A DNA stretch of 64,000 nucleotides from contig CM036622.1 of NCBI GenBank assembly GCA_020746105.1, positions 42,447,477 through 42,511,476 of the forward strand, written 5' to 3'. Below the pieces are notes generated by a model. The model ran no database searches. It was not told where the DNA came from and saw nothing but the letters and a program-made list of their open reading frames with translations. The DNA comes from Trogon surrucura (Eukaryota > Chordata > Aves > Trogoniformes > Trogonidae). Shown in pieces: positions 25,001 to 37,000 of this stretch. How positions within the stretch are numbered: the stretch's first letter is position 1; every line of letters starts with the position of its first letter. Position numbers and translations under genes: made by a program.

Positions 25001-28000
25001 AAAGGGGAGGGTTATTTTGGCTTTATGGCCATTTAAAACTCCTTGGAGCTTATAGTGGAGAATGCATGTGCAGGAGGAAGGGGAAGAGGAAGGGTTATAC
25101 CCAGGACGAGCTGTGAGATCTCTTTGGACTTCATGATCTCCAACTAAATTTCTCTCCAGCTGCGTGCGCTCAGCCAGAAAGGACTCTTTCATGGCTGAGG
25201 CTCAGGAGGATGCTGTCTGTGTTAGGTAACAACATCCTTCTGGCCGCCTTTTTCAAATAATCAAAGAATGTGTTTCCGTTCTGTGCAAGTGTGAAAAGAA
25301 AGTGTCCTAAAAACCAGTCAGTAATGTCTAGGAGGAAATCCCTCGGAGGATGCTTTTCGTGGCAATAGGATGAGATGCGATACACAACTATGGACTGTGC
25401 ATTGCAGAATAATTGTCCCCAAAGCAGTCAAAGAGAAGGATATTCTACTAATGAGTAGCAACTCTCCGAAGTTGGCTGTGTGGCTAGAGATGCATTATTC
25501 ATATAGAAGTTACAGATCGAATAAGTCTTGCAAATAAGGTTCAGCATGATTATTTAAAATAACAAATCCTATTAATCATTAGAGAATTTCGTTGTATTCA
25601 TAGAGGTGGAATGTTAAACAATGAACCAAATTGTGCTATCAGTCTCAAAATAATGAAATAAGCTTTAATAATTGTGTTTTCATGCCAGGGAAGAAGAAGT
25701 AATTCCCTTAGCAAATTAAACATTCCAAAATCAAATATACTTGTGAATCCATAGAACAGCATCTGAAATCACAGAATCATAGAATCATAGAATGTCAGGG
25801 ATTGGAAGGGACCTCGAAAGATCATCAAGTCCAATCCCCCTGCCAGAGCAGGAACGCCTAGATAATGCTACATAGGAACGTGTCCAGGTGGGTCTTGAAT
25901 GTCTCCAGAGAAGGAGACTCCACAACCTCCCTGGGCAGCCCGTTCCAGGGCTCCGTCACCCTCACTGAGAAGAAGTTTCTTCTCGAGTTTAAGCGGAACC
26001 TCTTATGTTCCAGTTTCAGCCCATTACCCCTTGTCCTATCATTGGTTGTCACCGAGAAGAGCCTGGCTCCATCCTCGTGACACTCACCCTTGATATATTT
26101 GTAAACATTAATGAGGTCACCCCTCAGCCTCCTCTTCTCCAAACTAAAGAGCCCCAGCTCCCTCAGTCTTTTCTCATAAGGGAGATGCTCCACTCCCTTA
26201 ATCATCCTAGTTGCCCTGTGCTGGACTCTCTCCAGCACTTCCCTGTCTTTCTTGAACTGAGGGGCCCAGAACTGGACACAATATTCCAGATGGGGTCTCA
26301 CCAGGGCAGAGTAGAGGGGAAGGAGAACCTCTCTCGACCTACTAACCACCCCCCTTCTAATACACCCCAGGATGCCATTGGCCTTCCTGGCCACAAGGGC
26401 ACACTGCTGGCTCATGGTCATCCTGCTGTCCACCAAGACTCCCTTTCCCCTACACTACTCTCTAATAAGTCATTCCCCAACTTATACTGGAACCTGGGGT
26501 TGTTCCTACCCAGATGCAAGACTCTACATTTACCCTTGTTATATTTCATTAAATTTTTCCCCACCCAACTCTCCAGCCTGTCCAGGTCTCGCTGGATGGC
26601 AGCACAGCCTTCTGGTGTGTCAGCCACTCCTCCCAGCTTGGTGTCATCAGCAAACTTGCTGATAGTACTCTCTAGTCCCTCATCCAAGTCATTGATGAGT
26701 ATATTGAATAATACTGGTCCCAGTACCGACCCTTGAGGGACTCCACTGGATACAGGCCTCCAACCAGACTCCGCCCCATTGACCACGACTCTTTGGCTTC
26801 TTCCCCTTAGCCAGTTCACAGTCCACCTCACTACCCGAGAGTCTAGACCACACTTCCTCAGTTTAGCAGCAAGGATGCTGTGGGAGACTGTGTCAAATGC
26901 TTTACTGAAGTCAAGGTAGACCACATCCACCGCTCTGCCATCATCTATCCACCTTGTTATATCCTCGTAAAAGGCTATGAGGTTAGTCAAGCATGACTTC
27001 CCCTTTGGTGAAGCCATGTTGACTGTCTCTAATGACCCTCTTATCCTTGATATGCCTTGAGATGGCACCAAGGATAAGTCATTCCATCACTTTCCCAGGG
27101 ATGGAGGTGAGGCTGACCGGTCTATAGTTACCCGGGTCCTCCTTCTTGCCCTTTTTGAAGACTGGAGTGACATTTGCTTGCCTCCAGTCCTCAGGCACCT
27201 CTCCCGTCTCCCAAGACTTGGCAAAGATGATGGAGAGTGGTCTAGCAATGACATCAGCCAGCTCCCTCAGCACCTGTGGATGCATCCCGTCTGGACCCAT
27301 GGATTTATGGATGTCCAGATTGCTTAATTGGTCCCTAACCCAGTCCTCATCAACTAAAGCAAACTCCTCCACTGCCCTGACTTCCTCTGGGGCCTCAGTG
27401 GAACGGGGCTCCTCAGGACAGCCTCCGGCAGAGTAGACAGAGACAAAGAAGGCATTCAGTAACTCTGCCTTCTCTGTATCTTCTGTCACCAAGGCACCCA
27501 CCTCATTCATCAGTGGGCCTACATTGCCTCTGGTGTTAGTTTTATCTGCCACATATTTGAAAAAGCTCTTCCTGTTGTCCTTGACCCCTCTCGCCAGGTT
27601 CAATTCTAGGGAGGCCTTTGCTTTCCTAGTTGCCTCCCTCCATCCTCGAACAACAGCCTTGTATTCTTCCCAAGTGGCCAGCCCCGCCTTCCAAGATCTG
27701 TAAATTCTCCTCTTGCACTTGAGCTTACAAATCTGTTACATTTGAAAAGTATGTTGAAGTTGTAGTTTTGTCTGTTTCTTAAGCAAGTTCCTTATAAAGT
27801 GTATAATGGCACATCTTTCAGGGAAATTAAGTAACCATGTTACATGAAGACAGTACCCTTTAACCCTTAATTATCCAAAGAATATGGGATCAGGGTTTTA
27901 CCCACAAAATAGCATTGCAGAGCCCTGGAAGTACAATCCCTTTTAGATAGGAAGTGTCATGCAGAACCTGAATAGATGCTAAGAATAAGAACGTTGTTTG

Positions 28001-31000
28001 TCTCATCACATCATGCTGATCTTCTTACTGTTAGACTCCCCAGCCTGATTTTGATTTCTCTCTGCCACAGTTGGGTGCTTTGTAAGAGGATGGTCATGGA
28101 ACAAGCAGACTCTAAGTAGGATACTACAATTTCCCCATGCTCTGCACATGTGACATGATAGTAAACAAAGCTTTAAGTTATTGTATGTGTTTAGAAACTT
28201 GGAGATTTTGTCTCAAAATTTTTAGTCATAAGCAAAGATTCCAGTATCAGCAATTCTGAGACAATTTCATCATCACAGACCAGGCTGTGTTTTCATTTCT
28301 GCCAGTCTAGAGCTTCCATTACTATAAATGCATGAAGTTACTCCATGATTGCCGCCAGTATTGCTATCAGGAGAATCTGGCCTCAGTCTGATGCCATGAT
28401 AGGTTCATCTGTCAGCGGGGAAGAAGAAATCGAGGAGTAATTCACAGCTCCCAAGTAATTCCCTTCCTAATTTAGGAGTGCATCATGTTCCTAAATTAGG
28501 AGCCTCACTCTCTGCACAACCGGTGAAGAGACGCAGCTCAGGAGAGAAACTCAGGGTATCTAAATTAGGATTCTAAATAATCCTAATTTAGATCTTTTAA
28601 AGCACCTTTGGGAGGGGTTCACTTACTTATGTGCATTGACCGTACAGAGATACCAGCCTCCTGACATACGCAGCCTACATTAGGTGCCTAAAATGTTATA
28701 TAACTGTTCCAGTGGTGCATATTCCCAGTAAACAGATCTCCGCTGAGCTGTTCAGTAGGACCATGACTTACCTCTCACTCTGCTTATGTTTGTTTCTGTT
28801 GCACTAATGACAGTGAAGTACACTATAACTGCTTGGGTCTTGGCCTGGGTATAATTTCAGTGAGATGCACTTCCACTCAGGACTTAAATCAATCCTCTCT
28901 GTTCACCAGTGCATCATCTGTGGTTCTTTCATCTGTACTGGTGCGGGAGCAGAGTGATGTCCTTCAGGGCAGCTGTTCTGGGTGGCACATGATGCAAGAG
29001 ACCTTGACTTGGAGCGATAAAAGTGACGGATGCCAGTTGTAAAAAACTATTTTAGTCTATCGTTTCAAACACAATGAAAAAATCTAAGATGAAGGCTTCC
29101 TTCTGTGCTCCAGTGCATCAGCTCTAGGCTGCTGTGAGTGTTAAGCTGAGCACATCCTTTTTTGAGTGTGGATAAAACAGCTGGAAGGGAGAGCTGCCTT
29201 CTCAGAATATTCTAGATGATCTGTAAGGCAAATCTCGTTGAGTTTTAACTGTTTCTCTGTTGTGATTTAGGCCTGGACAACTAGCACTCTCTTAAGCAGC
29301 ATCCCATAGTAGCTGAGAATGGTACGGAGCAGGGATCACCCCTAGCAGACAAAAAGGACCAAGTCATTTTACCCTGAGGAGGAAAGGGGTGCAGAATTTA
29401 GCTGTAGAGAACCAGCTGGGTTCAGGTTACAAAACGGCCTTTGGTCTTTTTGTTGATAGTGTAAAAATGGTTTAAGACACTTGCAGCTTTTCCATAGGCT
29501 TCATGTTTAATTAGGGACTGTACATGTTCAGTCCACAGTTCAGAGAATGGAAAAAAACCCCACAGAAACTGGGCATAATTGGAAAGACGTAGAGATTTCT
29601 TCATCTCTCTTGTTCTCCAACCCAGCAAGACTATGCTCATGTAGTCCACATCAGCTTTCCTTGTCACCCACCCCTCTAGCAGCCCCCTGAGGAGGAATGC
29701 CTTGTCTGGTGCTCACCAAGGAAATAGCAGAATAGTAGAAAATACAGGGTAAGAACTGACAAGTGATTGAGTCTGATTTGACAGTAAGGGACCTCTTCGC
29801 CCGTTAGAGACCCGAGGAGACACACAGAGAATTTCTCTGCCTCTAGAGTTCCCCCACTCACACTGCTCTTGGGGTGAGCTGGCTCCTGTCCGAGGCATTG
29901 CGGGGAGTGCAGCTCCAACATCCGCTGCCTGTGAAGGGACGGTCTCTCGGCTGCTCAGGTGTAAGGTGTCAGTGCTGTAGACAGCCAGACTGAAACTTAG
30001 TATGGAGGTTCTTGGCACTGAATCAGAAGGAAATTAAAACGTGACTTCTGCCTCACAGCAGGTTACTCAATATGCCTCCATTTCACACAATTTATTGAAG
30101 ATTTTTTGTTGGTTTCTGTCGTCCCACCACTTCCATGGCATATAGTGTTGCCCTCTGGCCAGGAAACTTAGGAGACAGTTTGCAGTACTGCCACTTGCAA
30201 AAAGCAGTCCAAAGGGTGGCCTGTATGGTGGGGCTTTCAGGAAAAGATTTGAGGAGCCTGGAAATCATGTTTTCCATTTGGTAGCATAAATTATGAAACT
30301 GTAAGTTATACTTCTGAGCATACAGAGTAAATAGGGAATAGTTTTTTTCCACCTAAGGAAACCAAAAATCAAATTAACGGATTCACACATTCTTTCTTTG
30401 CATTACCTAATGCATAATAACTAGAAAAGTACTTTTGGTGGCATTTGAAGCTGTGGGCAATGGTGAAAATTCGGTCTTATTCGAGGAGTAGCTTGATTTA
30501 AGTAACACTATTCAAATTCAAGTAGAAACATTTTCCAGAAAAGTAGTGCTCTAGGATAGCCTATCCTAAAGGAAACATTTTTCATTTGGTTCTAATCCTT
30601 CATCTGGTTGATAACTTGATGCCACAGGAGTCTCCTGAACTCAGTGCAACATTTCTTATCCGCAGATAGTGCTGTAAAACTATCTGCATGGGTAAGAAAC
30701 AAGTGAGTGTTGCTGGATTAGAAAAGCAGTATGAAGTTACATATTTCAAAAATGCAAAAGGAGTATTGATATGCAGAAACAGTCATATATTCGTTTCTCT
30801 CCTGACATTTACGAATAACTTCTAAAAAACTGAATAGCAGTAGGTAAAGGAAACGATAGTAAACATATGTCATTACAGTGTATTTAAAAATGTGATGGGA
30901 CACAGTGTACTCTTTGTAGATAATTGAAGAAAAAGTTGTAGCTTACAATTGGACGTTAAAGATAGGATTCATGTCACTTAACTTTAATCACCTAAAGTGT

Positions 31001-34000
31001 AAACATTTAATCAGAGTTAGTCTATACACTTTTTATAGCCCATAAAAAGAGAGCAAGATCTGCCAAAGACAACTCATCCTAGTCTAAAATGAGTGCCAAA
31101 GCCTCAGGGGTAAGGTGCCCTCTGGAGGTACCTTTGCTTCCCCACTATTGAAGAAGTCCAAGCAGCAAGCCTAGACCAGCCACACATTTTCAGGTGATTA
31201 AAATTAAGAGAGATGTAGCCCAGCATACATGTCAAGGGATCCCCTGTTGTTCAAAGCCCGGGAGAGGTGGAGAGGAAAGCGTGTTCACCTCCTTTGCTGG
31301 TGTGTGGCTGATGGGGTGAGGCTGGGGTCCGGTTCATCTGGGCACCAGGCTGACAGCGACCAAACCTGCAGATGTCAGAGGAGATCTGGCTGCTGGATGG
31401 CTCAGCTTGCTCAGCATTTGGGAACTCGTGCCTGATGAGCTTCCTCCACAAAGCTTGTGCCACTCTGGATTTATGTGAGCAGGGAGAAACTGCAATCTGA
31501 AAAACCAGCCGTGGCCTTTGGCGCTCACAGCATTAGGTTGGTTCTTCCTGACAGCTTCAGCTATGCCAGATTATGAGCAAATAATTTAGGAAGCTATAAA
31601 AATGGAAGCATCTGTATATTGAAGCACTGTTCATTTCAGATAACAATGCCATACTTTTCAGCACCACAACATTTTTAACTATTTGAATTCTTCCTTTTTC
31701 CAAAAGGCCTATTCCTTACTGTGCCTGTAATTGATTTACACTCTTGCTTTTACTTTACAAAGCTAACTCTGAAAGAAAAGGTCTCTCAAGCAAACAGACC
31801 AATTCCTAAAAGCTTTTAGAATTTTAGACAAAGTGAAAATTTGCATGGCTCAAAATCATTAATTTATTTTCTGACCAATGAAATGCTTTTCTCACTAATA
31901 TTGGCCAGTACTCTGTACCTTCTCCTTCAACACAGAATTTTAACCACATTTCTTTTCCAAGAGAAAATGAGGTTCCTTTCTGTTGGGAATGTGTTCCTAG
32001 TCTTCCATGCACCCTGTTGCAGGGCATGAAGAGGGCGTGAGAAAGCCACAGAGACAACCCACTCCCACCTGCACATCCCCTTGTGCCTGGCAGGCTCAGG
32101 GCAGTGATGTAACGCTGGGCCTGCCAGCTTTCCCTAGCCTGGTTCAGGACTGGCATCAGGCAGTCTGCTCCGGTCCTCACTTTTGGACCCTGGTTCTTCC
32201 ATCATAAGACTTAAGATCTGCGTAACTCGTGGCATGACTGTGTGGTGAAGGCTCACTTCTTTGCATGGCCAAACACTCTGTATCACATGTATTGCCAAAG
32301 GGGTCGCAATTAATGTCTTTATTCTCCGTTAGCTCAGCTGAATCCGTCAATAGTTCTGTCTAACCAGGCTTACTTCTGCAAACCTTTCCCCCTCTTTGAC
32401 CTTTATATTTTTCGGTGTTTACTCTTACATTACACAGGCAACTAAATTTTTAGCACCATCCAAGGAATATTAAACCAGAGTTTAATATTCATCATCATGA
32501 GGAAAGTTTTCTTTGCTCTTTAAAATAATATTTTTCTATTTTTGCTTATATCCTGGCTCTTTTAGAGCCTCTCAGGCAGTTGGAGTAATTGCTCTTATGT
32601 TACCCTGAGACACAAAAACGTAACAGCAGTCATATATCTGTGACTGTATACACAGACAGAGCAATTTTATATTCAAAGTTTGTTTAGAAATTATAATTGC
32701 TTTTGCCCTTCTGTGCACAGACTTCTGTATTTCTACCCAATTTATCCCTAAACCTGTTTTGGTTCCTAACCGTTGAATTCCCTTCCGTCTGTAAAAAGCC
32801 TTCAGGCAACTGAGCTATCAGCACTACATTTATATTTTTCCCCCAATGCTCTTTTAGCAGTGCCACAAGACTTCTCAATGAGACAGCTGAGCTTGGCCGT
32901 ATTCCAGTGGATGCCTTTGAGCACATGGGCTTAATTTTCTTCCTTACAGTAAACCAGTCAAATCCGTATTTTCATTTTTAAGGCACTTTAAATAGTTCTG
33001 TTTTCTGTTAGAAAAAAACAAACTGCAATAGTAAATCTATTTTAACTAGTGTGGAATAAAGAGCAAAATTAATCAATGTAATGTCATTGCCTCAAAACGT
33101 AGTGAAACAGATCTGTGATTCTTCACTCCTATGTCTCTACCTGTATTTATATATTACACTACCGAGTGCATGTGCAGCAGTTTGTGTAATACATGAATAA
33201 AAAACAGATTTTTTTTTATGCATATAAATTCAATTTTTGCTCACATAGCATACTGATGAACTGCAAGTATTCTAGCTCTGTTTCAGTTTTTGAAAATTCA
33301 AAGAGACCTTTCTAAACTTGGGAATTTTTTGTAAGCCTCCTCGTGCCAGGAGCTTCCTCACAGCCTCTCCTCCTCCCTCTCTCAGGCAGTTGCAGTGCTG
33401 CGCCGTGGGGCTCACAGAGACCCCCATGACTGGGAATAGACTTTGTATCTTCCACATATGGAGGTTTGCAGATTAGTCGTAGTCCAAGCCTTGATCTGCA
33501 GTGCATTTGTACTTGGAAAGAGTCCATAGACTTAGTGAAGCTGATGAAGCTCGTGGAACTGTGTGTGTTCAAAAATTTGACTTCAGGAAGTAAAGAGCGT
33601 GACATGAAGAATACTGGTGTGATGGCAGCCCTTTGATGATCTCTCTATGAATACTCCTAACACCTTGTGACTCCAAGTAGAAAAACAACAGGGCAAATTC
33701 CGTACCTAATCTGAGCATGCCACTAACCTGTGGTTTTAATAGGCTAGACAATAAGAGTGTGTTAAAATCAAACATCTACCAGTTTCCAGAGCACTGGTGC
33801 CTGCAGGTGCTCTGCACTTCCCCGACTCTCACAGACAGCAGATAACACAGTGCTTGGTCCACAGGGAAGGGGTAGAAATCTCCTCACCTGATATCATTAG
33901 GCACCCACTCCAAACCAGCAACCCTCATGCTGGATGGATCCTTCCCTGGAAGTGCCTCTTTTCCCCAGAATGCAGAGGAAGCCTTCTCAGTGGCTTCAGC

Positions 34001-37000
34001 CTGATAAAGCCACCTGCAGTGAACCCAGTGTAGTTCAGCCAAACACTTAAGCACGGGCACAAGTCACTTGTTGCTCATCTAAGTGCATGGGTACACGTTT
34101 CATTTGATGTCAGCTTGGAAGTCAGTCCAAGGTGCATCTGTTTACATTTCAGAATGTGTTTAGTGCAGAGGCTAGGATGGTTTGCTGTACTAGGGCTTTG
34201 AAGCTGATTTTAAACCTAGGCAACATGATCAGCGGCGGCTCAGTGCACGTTGTTGGGGTGCTGCAGCCATACCCCATCGGGGAAAGCTATGCCAACACAC
34301 TGCATTAAAAAAAAATGAGTATGAAAAGGATCATACCTGAAGAAATGTTCTCAAGTTGCCCAGGTATGGTCAGTGAATCATGACTCAAGAGCAATTTGGA
34401 CTTCTTCAGAATGTCCAAAGAGTGAAAAAGTCAGTAGACATCATGAAAACTTGAAGCATTTCAGCCAAAATGGTGACATATAGGAGTATGAAAAAAGGAG
34501 TTTGGAGTGGAAACTTTTATGTAACCTTAAATGTAATAGTCAGGACTCAGTGAAAACTGCCCCCTGGGCGATTTTTAAAAAACAGAGGTTTTTTACATGT
34601 TGAGTTCAACATGCATGTTGCAGTTCTACTCTTTTTTTCCTCTCATGAAGTTAGTTTAGAATTGATTTTCATTTCTCAAAAGTGTTTGCTATGTACAGAG
34701 CCCTTTAGGATGCAGTGTAATCCCACTGACTTCATGTCCTTTAAGTGAAGTAGACATGTGTAACCATCGTGTCCATCTCTTTCACTACATCTCTCTGCTA
34801 CTTGAATTACCGTTTAAGCCAAATACTCCCTTGACAAAGCAATAGTGATTACTTCTCTGCTTTGTGGTCTTCTGCAGGCTATATGTCTTCCTTTCTTCTT
34901 TAATGTTGTCAACACCTGAAAGGCCCTATTAGATTTTTATCTCTTTGATCTTTTTTGTAGTGTTACATCCTAAGCTAATGGTTCTGTAGTGTACATAAAG
35001 AATTAGCATTTTTTAAAGTTTAATAACCTTTAGATAAAATTACTTTGAACAATATTGTTACGGCTGAGTTTGAGCTGATACAAAGTCAGATTCTTGGTGG
35101 CATAATGTGATACAGAACTATTTCATTATCGTAAATGTTAGGATTTAAATTAGAATTATAAACCAACACTTGCTCAGGAGTTAAGTCCTGTGAGCTAGAG
35201 GAAATGAGGCTGGCTTGCACTCCAGTATATACCTTCCACGTTTTATTCTCTACATACAGATTAACTAATAGTCTTACTAATAGCCCAGTTCTGATTTTTA
35301 ACTGTGGTAGCTGTATTTGTAAATGAGATTTATTACTAGCTTTCACTGGCATGAGATCACAATTAAGCTCCCTATCTTAATTTCTCTCAGTGTATTATTT
35401 GGCCAGAGGTTAGATAGCAGCAGCACATCACTCTGAACATCACAAACTAAATTAATTCTCTAGGGGAGAAATTTTTGTTTCGGTAAATCAAATTCATAGA
35501 TGAATCTGTAAAAACTATAGAAGCTGCAGGTATGCATCAAGGACAGAACTTGGGTCCATCATCAGCCACAGTTGTGTATTTAGTATTCCAGGAGTAAATC
35601 CAGATTGGAGTGATTGCTGTTTCTCTAATTGACTGTAGTGGCCTGATATAAAGCCTCAAATTAACAGTGATCAGTTTCCAAAAAAAGCTGTGAATAGAAT
35701 TACTGCCTCTGTGGGACTACTTGCTGAAGGGCTTGCAAGAGTCTAATGTTTATATTAAATTAGATAACAAATAATAATAAAAATAATAATAATAAGTGTA
35801 TTTTTTCAGAGTCACTTTTCTGTGAAGAAAGGAGCTGCAGCCTTGGGTATTGGTACAGATAGTGTGATTTTGATCAGATGTGATGAAAGGTAAGTAAAGA
35901 CACCAAATACAGCTCTTCTTAGTGGTACGTAGAAAAGGATCATCAAGTACTGAGCTCAGAGAGAGGATGTAGTCAGCAGTTGGTATAATTTGGTGTAGCA
36001 TTATCATCTTCAGCAACCTTACACTGACTTATCCCACTTGAGGAACTGGCTCTGTCAGTAGCTTCTTTACAGGTCAGTTTTTATTGCTCATCAGAAATCT
36101 GAAAAGCTCTCTTCCTCAGGGATTTCTGGTACTTCTTTTTCTTTCATCCTGAAGTGAAACAAAATATCAGACTAACAATGGTTGTTTGTATGTTCTCCTA
36201 AGAAACCAGCAAGAAGCTTGTTTTGGTAAAAGTGAAGCATTTGGAGACTCTTACATTTTGATCCATTAAAAGGAGCTGAAGTGGGCCTTTTACAGGAGTA
36301 AGATATTGAGGAGCATTTGCTAATGTTATTCCAATGCTTCATGCCCCCACCATCTTTCTCAGCGGGACTGCATTTCCAGCAGTGCCCTTGATGGGGACAC
36401 TCTTGTGATGGAATGTGGAGAGAAGGGTCTTGGCAACGTTGTGGGCAGCATAGGCCAAAGAGGAGGATGGCCAGTGGAAAGGAGTAGCAGAGCAGGCACC
36501 TAACCTACATACCCTGTAGGCTCTGCAAAACCGGTGGCAGATAACTTCTTGTTTAACTCACCCAACTAAAAGGTTTTGATTCTCTGACAAAAAAAAACAT
36601 TTTAAGGCAGCAAAGGTGTATTAACAGAAGCAACATGTTCTCATGGAGATTTTTGGTTTCAGGTTTTTTTGGGGAAAAAAGCTTTCTATGGGACAAACAT
36701 TAAGAGAACAATCCTTACTGATTCTACTCAGAATCTTTTCAATAGAAAATGCTCTTATTATGTGTCCCAAATACCATTGTTACAAGATATTGAATTATTT
36801 ATGGCTCTGACATCAATGGAAGGTTTTACTGCTATCAAAATACTCTGATCCTGCATTAAAAACCAGCACCAACTAAGCAATTTACAGTGCTAATCACAGT
36901 GCCTGTGTGTTGACTTACGGAGTTAATCTCTCTTTATTAACAAAAAACTGAGCACACCTTGAAGAGCAATTAATGACAACATCAACAAAAGCAGCACACA

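Larger units (their letters stand above)
24303..35809 (+). other. GAD2: GAD2 intron 7 (largest, 11.5 kb)
   Basis: It contains the antisense CR1 element (about 25768-27735), two clusters of exact inverted repeats (28465-28593 and 30552-30723), an 18-bp palindrome at 34596-34613 and an (AAT)n run next to the exon 8 acceptor. No further exon or gene is supported. Confidence 0.85.
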
